Shown here piece by piece: positions 7,962 through 15,877 of a DNA stretch of 64,000 nucleotides; within the stretch, counting starts at the first letter, position 1, and the number at the start of each line of letters is the position of its first letter. The notes beneath the pieces were generated by a model. The model saw only the letters and a list, made by a program, of their open reading frames with translations, made no database searches and was not told the origin of the DNA. The DNA lies in contig NZ_JBMEMN010000003.1 of assembly GCF_049310905.1 (NCBI RefSeq), positions 59,253 through 123,252 of the forward strand, given 5' to 3'. Source of the stretch: Gudongella sp049310905. GTDB lineage: Bacteria; Bacillota; Clostridia; Tissierellales; Tissierellaceae. The position numbers and the translations under genes are program-made.

Positions 7962-8714
7962 ATGGATAAAGAGAGATTGAGCAAACACAGATACTTTCTA
8001 AAGACCACTATCAGGGAACAAATTGATATCACTGACAATGATAAGAACAATGGTATATCTGAACCTGAAGTACAAAAGCCTATAGAGGAAAATCAATTGA
8101 CATTTGACCTCGTCCCAGTAGAAGAACTAGATGAAATATCCGATATGGCGCTTGTCGATGCCATTAAAGACCGTGTCACCAGAAGAAAATATGATCCTAA
8201 CCATAGCATGTCATTGAAAGAGTTGTCATGGCTGCTGTGGTCAACACAAGGTGTAAGAAAAATTGCTGGCACTACAGTTTTCAGAACGGTTCCATCAGCA
8301 GGTAACAGACATCCTTTTGAAACATATATTGCCATATTCAATGTTGAAGGATTGGAACAGGGAATCTACAGATATCTACCTATAGACCACAAATTGGTTC
8401 TTGTTAAAAAACACGTTGACCTTCGTGAAATGGTAAACGAAGCAACAAAAGGTCAGATGTTTGTTGGAGGAGGATCTGTTGCATTTATATGGGCTGCCAT
8501 TCCCTACAGGACAGAGTGGAGATACACTTTAGCAGCACACAAATCCATCCTTCTTGATGCAGGCCACATCTGCCAGAATCTATACCTGGCTTCTGAAGCA
8601 ATAGGTTACGGGACCTGTGCCATCGGCAACTATCATCAGGAGCTTGCCGACAACCTTGTTGATATTGACGGAATAGACGAATTTGTAGTCTATATTGCTC
8701 CTGTTGGCAAGTAG
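7962..8714 (+). CDS. SagB-type nitroreductase/dehydrogenase
   Basis: 250 residues, FMN nitroreductase fold of the SagB/ThcOx type: DRVTRRKYDPNHSMSLKELSWLLWSTQGVR (about 68-97), RTVPSAGNRHPFETYIAIFNVEGLEQGIYRY (about 107-137) and the C-terminal EAIGYGTCAIGNYHQE. In azoline peptide clusters SagB oxidises azolines to azoles, but here no cyclodehydratase or precursor gene is nearby, so a stand-alone oxidoreductase is more likely. RBS TGGAGGG is 9 nt before the ATG. The YaiI/YqxD gene follows within 20 nt. Substrate is unknown. Confidence 0.85.
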   Translation: MDKERLSKHRYFLKTTIREQIDITDNDKNNGISEPEVQKPIEENQLTFDLVPVEELDEISDMALVDAIKDRVTRRKYDPNHSMSLKELSWLLWSTQGVRKIAGTTVFRTVPSAGNRHPFETYIAIFNVEGLEQGIYRYLPIDHKLVLVKKHVDLREMVNEATKGQMFVGGGSVAFIWAAIPYRTEWRYTLAAHKSILLDAGHICQNLYLASEAIGYGTCAIGNYHQELADNLVDIDGIDEFVVYIAPVGK

Positions 8715-8732
8715 ACGAGAAAGGATTTGAAT

Positions 8733-9197
8733 ATGAGAATTTTTGTAGATGCAGATGGCTGCCCGGTTGTACAGGTTGCCGTCAATTTAGCCAAGGAATT
8801 CAATATACCGATAACTCTTGTGAAGAACTATGCCCATATACTGAATAATGATTATGCAGAGATTGTCACTGTTGATACAACTGCTGACAGCGCTGATTAC
8901 TATATTGTAAACCATCTATCCCAGGGAGATATTGTTGTGACCCAGGATAATGGTCTTGCAGCCATGTGTCTTTCACGAAATGCCACTCCCATCAATCAGA
9001 ATGGATTGATCATCAATGATTCAAACATTATCACCATGCTCTCAAGCAGGCATCTTCACAAGGAGCTTAGAAGCCAGGGGATCTATACATCCAAGGTAAA
9101 AAAAAGAAATAAGGGAAGTGACAAGGAGTTTGAAATTTCTTTTCGAAGACTTCTTCAGGAGGTGACAGTGAATGGAAATGAACAAGAGACTACTTAA
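8733..9197 (+). CDS. YaiI/YqxD family protein (DUF188, UPF0178)
   Basis: 154 residues. Recognised by the N-terminus RIFVDADGCPVVQVAV, VTVDTTADSADYYIVNHLSQGDIVVTQDNGLAAMCL, and INQNGLIIND. The family has a PIN-like nuclease fold with conserved Asp residues (DADGCP, DTTADSAD, TQDNGL) but no established function. The ATG at 8733 follows AAAGGA by 7 nt and is preferred to TTG at 8727. It follows the SagB-type gene and overlaps the next gene by 26 nt, so these are co-transcribed. Confidence 0.88.
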   Translation: MRIFVDADGCPVVQVAVNLAKEFNIPITLVKNYAHILNNDYAEIVTVDTTADSADYYIVNHLSQGDIVVTQDNGLAAMCLSRNATPINQNGLIINDSNIITMLSSRHLHKELRSQGIYTSKVKKRNKGSDKEFEISFRRLLQEVTVNGNEQETT

Positions 9198-10056
9198 GAT
9201 TGTGCTTGCAGCAGTTGGAGCCCTTTCTGTTGCGTGCCTGGTTGCCATTTTATACCTTGCGCTGGATGAACCGGTATTTCTAAAGCACTATTATGACATA
9301 AGAACATATGAAGAAAATGAACATATGCAAGAAATTTCCTTTAATCTTGTGTATATCACAAATGTTGGAGAAAACCGGACTGTCACCCAGATTTCTTTCC
9401 TGGAAAGTCCTGAAATGATTATCCACGCTTCAGAGTATTCCCATATTAATTCATTCCCCTGGGGTTCTGATCAGGCTAATATCCCTGGAGAAGTACATGG
9501 GCGGTATAGTGTAAGGACAATCTATTGTCAGGTTGATCTGTTTGCTGAAAATGTAGAAATAGATGGAAAAGTCCTTAGTCAGGCAAATGTATATTTCAGC
9601 GATGGAAGCAAAATGAATGTTGATTTGGGTGAGTTGCAATTATATGTGCACAGAACAATGGATCAGTCCTTTGAAGGTATGTCATCTTCCGGTTCATCGG
9701 ATGGTTCAAGCTCAACCAGATACAGAGCCACAGAGGAAGCTACTCTGGTTTCAGTTGAAAGTCCAATGCTGCACAGATTTGCTGACAGGCTGGATTTAAA
9801 GATAAACGACCATGTAATTGACGGGATCAAGGGATTAAAGATTGAAGAAGGCAAATATATGGAAGTAAAATCCAAGCTCTACACCGGAGGAGATCCCTTG
9901 AATGTGTATTCGATGATTGACCTTCACCCTGAAATCATCTACATGAATGCAGCTGGGGATAGAAGAAGCTTAAGATTCTACAACGTTGACAGCTTGTATC
10001 ACAGCTTCAATTTTATGGATATTTACAGATATCTGGCTGCCAGGGAGGTGCTTTAG
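9172..10056 (+). CDS. Unknown membrane-anchored extracytoplasmic protein
   Basis: 294 residues, not recognised. One N-terminal transmembrane segment (about residues 7-29, IVLAAVGALSVACLVAILYLAL), after which the chain is mainly beta-type and predicted to lie outside the cell, with a Ser/Gly linker near residues 165-180. No catalytic motif is visible. A strong AGGAGGTGA lies 6 nt before the ATG, inside the 3' end of the YaiI/YqxD gene. The stop codon abuts the start of the following multi-pass protein, so the two are likely functional partners. Confidence 0.75.
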   Translation: MEMNKRLLKIVLAAVGALSVACLVAILYLALDEPVFLKHYYDIRTYEENEHMQEISFNLVYITNVGENRTVTQISFLESPEMIIHASEYSHINSFPWGSDQANIPGEVHGRYSVRTIYCQVDLFAENVEIDGKVLSQANVYFSDGSKMNVDLGELQLYVHRTMDQSFEGMSSSGSSDGSSSTRYRATEEATLVSVESPMLHRFADRLDLKINDHVIDGIKGLKIEEGKYMEVKSKLYTGGDPLNVYSMIDLHPEIIYMNAAGDRRSLRFYNVDSLYHSFNFMDIYRYLAAREVL

Positions 10057-10653
10057 ATGAGAGATGGATTCAAAAAAATATTCTGGGGGATTCTTATTGC
10101 AACATTCAGTATTAATTTGGGCATGCTTCAAATTCTTCCCGCTTTTGTGGGTTGGATGGTTGTAGCATCCGGGATATCAGTTCTTCAGGAAAAATCTGTT
10201 TCCGGAGATTATGATCGGCCAAAAATAATCTCCTATATTATTATTGGTGCAACAGCTGTTGGCAGTCTTATTACACTATTCCAGGGAGCTCAGATAAATC
10301 AGCCTATAATGCTTCTGTTTTACCCTGTGGTTGTTATGACAATTGAATTGCTGTTGTTTCATAGATTGCTGGAGGCAGCTGTACAGGATTTTAAAGCCAT
10401 TGATGATAATCAAACTGCAAAAATTTATACGGGCAAGGACAGAATCTTTATTATACTTATGGGTATAACCCTTGTTATGGTTACCCTTTCTCTTTTTCTG
10501 AATCTTCAAAGTGTGGGTTTCTTTGCAGCCATAATTGCAGTTATTACAAGGATTTATCTCCTTGCAATCATTAGTTCATTACGCAAGGAAGTTTGGAATA
10601 ATCAGGATGAAAGGGAGGTAATAGACAATGATAGTGAACATTCTCTTGTTTGA
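10057..10653 (+). CDS. Unknown multi-pass membrane protein
   Basis: 198 residues with about five hydrophobic helices (roughly 8-26, 28-42, 57-77, 85-107, 130-175). No family recognised and no charged catalytic pattern inside the membrane. It starts directly at the stop of the preceding anchored protein (GGGAGGTGC as ribosome site) and its 3' end overlaps the DJ-1 gene by 26 nt. Tight coupling suggests a membrane complex with the preceding gene product, but nothing indicates a function. Confidence 0.75.
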   Translation: MRDGFKKIFWGILIATFSINLGMLQILPAFVGWMVVASGISVLQEKSVSGDYDRPKIISYIIIGATAVGSLITLFQGAQINQPIMLLFYPVVVMTIELLLFHRLLEAAVQDFKAIDDNQTAKIYTGKDRIFIILMGITLVMVTLSLFLNLQSVGFFAAIIAVITRIYLLAIISSLRKEVWNNQDEREVIDNDSEHSLV

Positions 10654-11218
10654 TGACTTTGAGACTCTCGATGTTTTCGGACCGGTGGAGGTATTCGGGA
10701 ACCTTCCATATGATTATTCACTTAAGTATCTGTCCAGGGATGGTGGCTTGATCAAAAGCAGACACTGTGTTGAAGTTAAAACTGAAACAATTGATGGATT
10801 CTCAGAAGATGGCATTTTATTCATCCCTGGAGGCTATGGAACGAGACCGCTTGTTGAAGATGAATCCTATGTAAATATGGTTAAGGATCTCTGTGAGAGG
10901 AGCAAGTATTGCCTTACAGTATGTACAGGCTCTGCACTTCTTGCAAAAACAGGTCTTCTTAAGGGTCTTAATGCTACATCAAACAAGCTTTCATTTGACT
11001 GGGTTGTTTCTGTTGACCCTGAAGTCCAGTGGCTGGCAAAGGCCAGGTGGGCAGTGGACGGAAAATACTGGACTTCCTCAGGTGTTTCAGCTGGAATCGA
11101 TATGGCACTGGCATTTGTGGAACAAATAAATGGAAGAGATGATGCTGAAAAGATCTCCAAGTTTATGGAATATATTTGGAACGAAAACAAGGACAACGAT
11201 CCGTTTTCTACTAAATAG
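10628..11218 (+). CDS. DJ-1/PfpI family protein
   Basis: 196 residues. Class I glutamine-amidotransferase-like fold: LLFDDFETLDVFGPVEVF at the start, FIPGGYGTRPLV near residue 60, nucleophile elbow TVCTGSALLAKTGLL near residue 100, and TSSGVSAGIDMALAFV near 147. The elbow and SGVSAG segments resemble isonitrile hydratase-like and AraC-associated DJ-1 proteins rather than the YhbO/PfpI protease group. Substrate unknown. Overlaps the end of the preceding membrane protein gene; followed by a strong terminator. Confidence 0.85.
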   Translation: MIVNILLFDDFETLDVFGPVEVFGNLPYDYSLKYLSRDGGLIKSRHCVEVKTETIDGFSEDGILFIPGGYGTRPLVEDESYVNMVKDLCERSKYCLTVCTGSALLAKTGLLKGLNATSNKLSFDWVVSVDPEVQWLAKARWAVDGKYWTSSGVSAGIDMALAFVEQINGRDDAEKISKFMEYIWNENKDNDPFSTK

Positions 11219-11250
11219 GATAAGGACCGGCCAAGCCGGTCCTTATCCTA
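11218..11250. terminator. Strong bidirectional terminator
   Basis: GGATAAGGACCGGC (11218-11231), loop CAA, GCCGGTCCTTATCC (11235-11248): a 14-bp perfect stem between the convergent DJ-1 and DUF4179 genes, overlapping both coding ends. Confidence 0.85.
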
Positions 11251-12543
11251 TTCTATTGATTCATTATATACAGTTAACCCATATTCCTTGGTATATCTAA
11301 TATCACCTATGAAAAGCTTTAACTCATCTCCCGTTCCTTCAAATTCAAGAGTTCTGGTATTAAGAATAACTTCATCCTGCTTTTTTTCATAGCTGCTTTC
11401 AGATGTTTCCAGCAGTTCGTAATCTCTTCCATCCGCAATGAGATTCACTCCTGGAATTCTTGTTCCCTCTTCTGTTGTAATGGTGATCAATGTTTTTCCA
11501 TCCCTTTTTTCAATCTGGTCTATTTGAATTGTATTCTGAAGTACTTCAATCTCCTGTCCCTCAGCAATCGAAAACTCCTTGCCAATATTCTGGCTTACGG
11601 TTATTTCATCCAGTACCAGTTCAATTTCCTTGGTTTCCTTTGGAATTGTATCAAACCTAACATCAAATCTGGTGCCTTTCATATCGGTGCTCATTCCAGA
11701 TCCTTTTCTGACTACCTCCTTGCCATCGGCAAAAAGTATCATCTCAAGATTCTGTGGCATCAGATGCTCATTTCTTGCTCTGTCCAAACCAAGGGAAACA
11801 ATATCCTGGATTTCACCCTTTACCACTGTTGATATAGGCGACATGCTGATGTCTTCAATTGTCATATTCCTTCCAGCCAGCTCAACCTTCTTGTCGATTG
11901 ACACTCTGATTGTATCTCCCACAGCCTTGTTTCTATCCAACTTGAATTTTATCTCTCCGTATTCCCAGATGCCATCGTCTTTTTCATTGACTAGCTCCAA
12001 AGTTACAGTTCTAACATAGAATGGTGGTGCTTCATCTGTTGTAAAGACCCATTTTTGCATATGTTCCTCTTCAAGAATCTCACCGGCTCCACTTGAACTT
12101 ACATTCATAAAAAGTATATCTGGCAAAACTCGTACATAAACATCGTCAATATTCCCTGATTTTGCCTTATCCTCAATGGTATAGAACAGGACCATCCCGT
12201 TCCCATCAAGCATAACTCCATCCACCTGAACCTCGATGCCATCACTGAAAAGATGACTCTTGTCTATGCTCTGTCCTTCACCCAATCTGTTGAGTTCAAG
12301 GAGAGTTCCATCCATAACGGTCTCGTATCCAATCAGCTGCTTCCCATAGTATGCAAGTGTTGAGCTATTGTAGGTTAGAATTGCACCAATTACAAATATT
12401 GCTGCAATCTTGCTTAATGGGAATTTATTTTTTTTATTCTTTCCTTCCAAGGCTTTCCTTAAATTCGATTCCAATGAGTCCGGCGCTTTCAATTTTTCGT
12501 ATTCTTTTCTTTTTTCATCAAGCATCCTATCAAGACTGCTCAT
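11248..12543 (-). CDS. DUF4179 protein, probable membrane-bound anti-sigma factor
   Basis: 431 residues. Short charged cytoplasmic N-terminus (residues 1-50), one transmembrane helix (LSKIAAIFVIGAILTYNS), then a long extracytoplasmic beta-rich region with the DUF4179 domain near residues 70-150. Such proteins are typically encoded directly after an ECF sigma factor and restrain it. Here the start overlaps the sigma gene by 14 nt, strong evidence of coupling. ATG at 12543 follows GGAGAGGAG; the TTG at 12567 is less likely. Anti-sigma action is inferred from context. Confidence 0.82.
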   Translation of the reverse strand: MSSLDRMLDEKRKEYEKLKAPDSLESNLRKALEGKNKKNKFPLSKIAAIFVIGAILTYNSSTLAYYGKQLIGYETVMDGTLLELNRLGEGQSIDKSHLFSDGIEVQVDGVMLDGNGMVLFYTIEDKAKSGNIDDVYVRVLPDILFMNVSSSGAGEILEEEHMQKWVFTTDEAPPFYVRTVTLELVNEKDDGIWEYGEIKFKLDRNKAVGDTIRVSIDKKVELAGRNMTIEDISMSPISTVVKGEIQDIVSLGLDRARNEHLMPQNLEMILFADGKEVVRKGSGMSTDMKGTRFDVRFDTIPKETKEIELVLDEITVSQNIGKEFSIAEGQEIEVLQNTIQIDQIEKRDGKTLITITTEEGTRIPGVNLIADGRDYELLETSESSYEKKQDEVILNTRTLEFEGTGDELKLFIGDIRYTKEYGLTVYNESIE

Positions 12544-13057
12544 TGTAATTCTCCTCTCCAATTGCACTCCTTAATTTATCCGTGGCGGCATTGAGTCTGG
12601 ACTTTACTGTTCCCAATGGGATCTGGAGGAGTTCAGATATGGCCTTGTAGTCCATATCCAGGTAGTAGCGCAACCTAATTACCTCCTGATGGTTTTCTCC
12701 AAGGCTCCCCAGATAATAGTCGAGATCCATCCTGTCTTCCCTTCCTGAAAATTCCACTGCTTCATTCTCTATGGATTCCATGGGAACAACTCTATTTCTA
12801 TTGCCAAGATTCTTCTTGCACAGATTTACAAGAATTGTCTTGCTCCAGGAATAAAATTTATCCTCCTTGCGAAGACTTTTTATACTGTTATATAGAGTAA
12901 TGATCATATCCTGTACCACATCCTCTGAATCCACTTGATTCTTCATATATACATATGCCAGTCTATAGTAATTGTCCTTTTCCTGAAGAATCAGCTGCAA
13001 AAGAGCTTCCTTGTCTCCTTTTTTCGCCTTCTTCACAAGATACTTCAATTCCACCAT
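12530..13057 (-). CDS. ECF-type RNA polymerase sigma factor
   Basis: 175 residues. Region 2 near residues 25-90 (YRLAYVYMKNQVDSEDVVQDMIITLYNSI, then FYSWSKTILVNLCKKNL) and region 4 near 115-165 (SLGENHQEVIRLRYYLDMDYKAISELLQIPLGTVKSRL, a helix-turn-helix). No region 1 or 3, as expected for ECF (group 4) sigma factors. Co-transcribed with the overlapping DUF4179 gene, its probable anti-sigma factor. The signal and regulon are unknown. Confidence 0.92.
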   Translation of the reverse strand: MVELKYLVKKAKKGDKEALLQLILQEKDNYYRLAYVYMKNQVDSEDVVQDMIITLYNSIKSLRKEDKFYSWSKTILVNLCKKNLGNRNRVVPMESIENEAVEFSGREDRMDLDYYLGSLGENHQEVIRLRYYLDMDYKAISELLQIPLGTVKSRLNAATDKLRSAIGEENYNEQS

Positions 13058-13125
13058 GTCACCTCATTTCATAACTAAGAGTGTTTGGATCGTCAAAAGG
13101 TTCATTAATTCGCAAAAAAATTTAA

Positions 13126-13143
13126 GCACCTGAAAACAGGTGC
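13126..13143 (-). terminator. Terminator of the rtcB-folA-csaA unit
   Basis: On the minus strand GCACCTG, loop TTTT, CAGGTGC, followed by TTAAATTTTTTT, 7 nt after the csaA-like stop codon. Confidence 0.8.
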
Positions 13144-13149
13144 ATAAGA

Positions 13150-13494
13150 TTAGCCTAATATATCTCCCTCTTGTACATTTTTGTCAGGAGTTATGAGTAC
13201 CACTCCTCCTTCAGAGTATGTGCCCATCACAAGAATCTCTGAAATAAAACCTGCAATATTTCTAGGAGGGAAATTCACAACGGCCAAAACCTGCTTACCC
13301 ACCAACTCCTCAGGAGTATAATGCTCAGTTATCTGAGCACTTGAATTCTTGCTCCCAATATCTGGACCCATATCAACTACCAATTTGTAGGATGGATTCC
13401 TTGCCTTCTCAAATGGTCTTGCCTCGACAATTCTTCCTACCCTTATATCAAGCTTCAAAAAATCATCAAAGGTCACTTCACTCTTGACTTTCAT
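13150..13494 (-). CDS. csaA: CsaA-like tRNA-binding domain protein
   Basis: 114 residues forming one OB-fold tRNA-binding domain: FDDFLKLDIRVGRIVEARPF, NPSYKLVVDMGPDIGSKNSSAQI, GKQVLAVVNFPPRNIAGFISEILVMG. This matches CsaA, a small homodimeric tRNA-binding protein with reported chaperone-like activity and related to the C-terminus of methionyl-tRNA synthetase. The frame is open to 13698, but ATG at 13494 follows CAGGTGG and starts where CsaA proteins start. It begins 1 nt after the folA stop, so the two are translationally coupled. Confidence 0.88.
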   Translation of the reverse strand: MKVKSEVTFDDFLKLDIRVGRIVEARPFEKARNPSYKLVVDMGPDIGSKNSSAQITEHYTPEELVGKQVLAVVNFPPRNIAGFISEILVMGTYSEGGVVLITPDKNVQEGDILG

Positions 13495-13495
13495 A

Positions 13496-14002
13496 TTACC
13501 ACCTGACCCTTTCGTAATTAACATACCTGTAGTAAAGGTCATCCTGTCTGTGAACCTCTGACTCCTCAACAACTTCCCAGTCATCATCCAGATCAAGGTT
13601 TGGGATAAATGTATCGGCATTCCTGAAGTCTTTAAACACTTTTGTAATATATGCCTTGTCACAGAAAAGCAGTAGTTGTCTTGCGATTGTGCCTCCACCT
13701 GTCACGTATACCTTCAGCTTTTTATCGGGATTTATCTCTTTTAGCATGGGAAACAAATCCTCCAGTGAATTCACAACCAAGAATCCTTCCGGATTGTAGT
13801 CCTTGTTTCGTGTTACAAGTATATTGATTCTATTCTCCAATGGTTTTTGATTGGGTAGAGCTTGAAGGGTTTTTCTCCCCATTATTACAATATGTCCCTC
13901 AGTGATTCTTCTAAACCTGTGCAGATCCTCCTCTATTTCCACTAACATCTGGCCACCTAGTCCAATTTTCCAGTTTCCGTCAACGGCAAAAATTAAATTC
14001 AT
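13496..14002 (-). CDS. folA: Dihydrofolate reductase
   Basis: 168 residues. MNLIFAVDGNWKIGLGGQM is the N-terminal strand and substrate loop; the acidic residue sits in IEEDLHRFRRIT; HIVIMGRKTLQALP is the NADPH-binding helix 3 region; and YVTGGGTIARQLL the conserved Gly-Gly loop. Reduces dihydrofolate to tetrahydrofolate. The usual Trp of the WxxNxxGxxG substrate loop is retained in altered context (NWKIGLGG), as in divergent clostridial enzymes. RBS GAGGAGG is strong. Operon order rtcB-folA-csaA with 14-nt and 1-nt gaps. Confidence 0.88.
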   Translation of the reverse strand: MNLIFAVDGNWKIGLGGQMLVEIEEDLHRFRRITEGHIVIMGRKTLQALPNQKPLENRINILVTRNKDYNPEGFLVVNSLEDLFPMLKEINPDKKLKVYVTGGGTIARQLLLFCDKAYITKVFKDFRNADTFIPNLDLDDDWEVVEESEVHRQDDLYYRYVNYERVRW

Positions 14003-14016
14003 TCTGTTCCTCCTCG

Positions 14017-15111
14017 CTAAGCTTTGTAATTATATATGGGTATTATTCTTTCAATAATTTCTACTGTTTCTCCAATTCCTTCAATTATTTCCTCCATAGG
14101 TTTATATGCAAATGGACTTTCATCAAGGGTTCCTTCGTGAACTGATGTAGAGTAGATACCTTTCATCGTCTCCCTGAATTCTTTCAGGGAGCCTTCTTTT
14201 TTTGCATCCCTCCTGCTGAGGAGTCTTCCGGCTCCATGGGGCGCTGAAAAATTCCAGTCGGAATTTCCCTTGCCTCGTCCAAGAATCGATCCATCACGCA
14301 TATTGATTGGAATTAAAAGCTTTTCATCCTTGTATGCTGAAATCGCTCCTTTTCTTGTGATATTATCCCTGAAGTCAATATAGTTGTGTATTGTATGAAA
14401 ATGTTCAAAGTCTGAAAGACTCTCTCCATAGAACTCCCTTAAGATAATTCCTGCAATTCCTTCCCTGTTTATTTTAGCATAATTCTGAGCGATTTTCATA
14501 TCATGAAGATAATCTTCCTTTTCCTTTCCCTTCAGGTAACAAAGGTCTTTGGGGTATCCATCCCTGCAGGTTTTAACAGCCAGCTTCTGGTAATAATCTG
14601 CTATCTGCTTCCCAAGGTTTCTACTTCCTGAATGAATAACCAGATAAAGTCGATCCTTTGAATCCTTCCCAATCTCAATGAAGTGGTTCCCTCCTCCAAG
14701 TGTCCCAAGACTTCTTTGAAATCTTTCCCTTCCCTTTAGATGCTTGAGACATTTTAGCCTTTCTATTTCAGGGTCTGTAAACCTGTTGTCCCTATGGATT
14801 TTTGTTCCGGACGGTATCATGCTTCTTATGAACCTGTCAAGCTCTTCCAAGGAAATCGCTCTTCTTCCCAGCTTTACAAGTAGAATTCCGCAGCCAATGT
14901 CCACCCCTACGATATTCGGTATTACAATATCTCCCATTTCAGCAGTAAGGCCGATCACACAGCCCATACCCTGGTGAACATCGGGCATAATTTTAACTTT
15001 TTTACCTTCCATATAATCCTGGTCAAGAAACCTTTTAATCTGTTCCTGTGCACCTTCTTCGAGGTTTTCAGCAAATATTTGTGCCTTGCCGTATCTTCCT
15101 TGTATCAGCAT
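14017..15111 (-). CDS. rtcB: RtcB family RNA ligase
   Basis: 364 residues. RtcB signature blocks: MPDVHQGMGCVIGLTAEMGD, VGVDIGCGILLVKL (manganese-binding Asp and Cys), LGTLGGGNHFIEI, VIHSGSRNLGKQIA, and APHGAGRLLSRRDA, where the His is the residue guanylated during catalysis. RtcB joins RNA 2',3'-cyclic phosphate or 3'-phosphate ends to 5'-OH ends using GTP and Mn2+. It is shorter than E. coli RtcB (about 408), as in the second RtcB subgroup. GTG at 15123 is in frame, but ATG at 15111 follows AGGTGG with proper spacing. Confidence 0.92.
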   Translation of the reverse strand: MLIQGRYGKAQIFAENLEEGAQEQIKRFLDQDYMEGKKVKIMPDVHQGMGCVIGLTAEMGDIVIPNIVGVDIGCGILLVKLGRRAISLEELDRFIRSMIPSGTKIHRDNRFTDPEIERLKCLKHLKGRERFQRSLGTLGGGNHFIEIGKDSKDRLYLVIHSGSRNLGKQIADYYQKLAVKTCRDGYPKDLCYLKGKEKEDYLHDMKIAQNYAKINREGIAGIILREFYGESLSDFEHFHTIHNYIDFRDNITRKGAISAYKDEKLLIPINMRDGSILGRGKGNSDWNFSAPHGAGRLLSRRDAKKEGSLKEFRETMKGIYSTSVHEGTLDESPFAYKPMEEIIEGIGETVEIIERIIPIYNYKA

Positions 15112-15251
15112 TGTTTTCACCACCTGTTCTGTATATCTATACCCAGTGATTCTGAGCCGTTGTCACCAAATTGTAAATTGAAACATTTTCCTTGTAGTGC
15201 TAGAATGAATCTAAGGAAGTATATCAATTTACATCACGAAAGGAGATAGTT

Positions 15252-15827
15252 ATGAAAAAATTTATTATATTAATATTTGCCTTGGTGCTTGCAGTTGGAC
15301 TTGCAGCCTGTGGAGGCTCACAAGAGCCTGAGGAGCCTCAGGAACCACCTGTGGTGGAAGAACCTTCCCAAGAGCCTGAAGAGCCTGAGGAGCCTGAAGA
15401 GAAGACTGCAGAAGTAGTCCTCTATTTTGCAAACAATGAATATGTTGAAACAGGAGATGAACAATACGAATGGATGCTTACAGAAACCCAGACCATTATC
15501 TATGATGATGAAATTTGTCTGGAGGAAGCTATCGTAAGGGCATTGATCGCAGGTCCGGAAGATGAAGAAAACCTAAGCACTGGTTTCCCAGAAACTGTTG
15601 AGCTTATAGGTGTTGAAGTAATGGACGGCACAGCTTATGTAAATTTTGAAGGAGAAGGTTTAAACGGCGGCTCCATGCAGGAAAGCTACATCATAAGCCA
15701 GACCGTTGAGTCATTGGGAGAACTTGGATCAGTACAAAGAATTCAGTTTCTTGTGGACAGCCAGGAAGCCGAAAGTCTGATGGGACATATCAGCATTGAG
15801 GATCCAATAGAAGTGACAATGGATTAA
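15252..15827 (+). CDS. GerMN domain lipoprotein
   Basis: 191 residues. Lipoprotein signal with lipobox LAAC near residue 20, a Glu/Pro-rich linker (about 24-55), then one GerMN domain: VVLYFANNEYVETGDE, TIIYDDEICLEEAIVRALIAGPEDEENLSTGFP, GTAYVNFEGEG, SQTVESLGELGSVQRIQFLVDSQEAESLMGH. The domain occurs in the spore germination protein GerM and in many surface lipoproteins; a sporulation role here is not shown. RBS AAAGGAGA before ATG. Followed by a terminator shared with the convergent VOC gene. Confidence 0.88.
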   Translation: MKKFIILIFALVLAVGLAACGGSQEPEEPQEPPVVEEPSQEPEEPEEPEEKTAEVVLYFANNEYVETGDEQYEWMLTETQTIIYDDEICLEEAIVRALIAGPEDEENLSTGFPETVELIGVEVMDGTAYVNFEGEGLNGGSMQESYIISQTVESLGELGSVQRIQFLVDSQEAESLMGHISIEDPIEVTMD

Positions 15828-15845
15828 TTTCTGATCAAAAAACTT

Positions 15846-15876
15846 ACAATCCAGGCATATCAGATGCCTGGATTGT
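15846..15876. terminator. Bidirectional intrinsic terminator
   Basis: ACAATCCAGGCAT (15846-15858), 5-nt loop, ATGCCTGGATTGT (15864-15876), then TTTT. Lies between convergent GerMN and VOC genes. Confidence 0.85.
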
Positions 15877-15877
15877 T

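Noticed and set aside
7962..8714. An azoline bacteriocin cluster around the SagB-type gene
   Set aside because: No cyclodehydratase, YcaO or precursor gene is present in the window.
13150..13698. Longer 182-residue version of CsaA-like protein
   Set aside because: Its first 68 residues lie in folA in another frame; the ATG at 13494 has an RBS.
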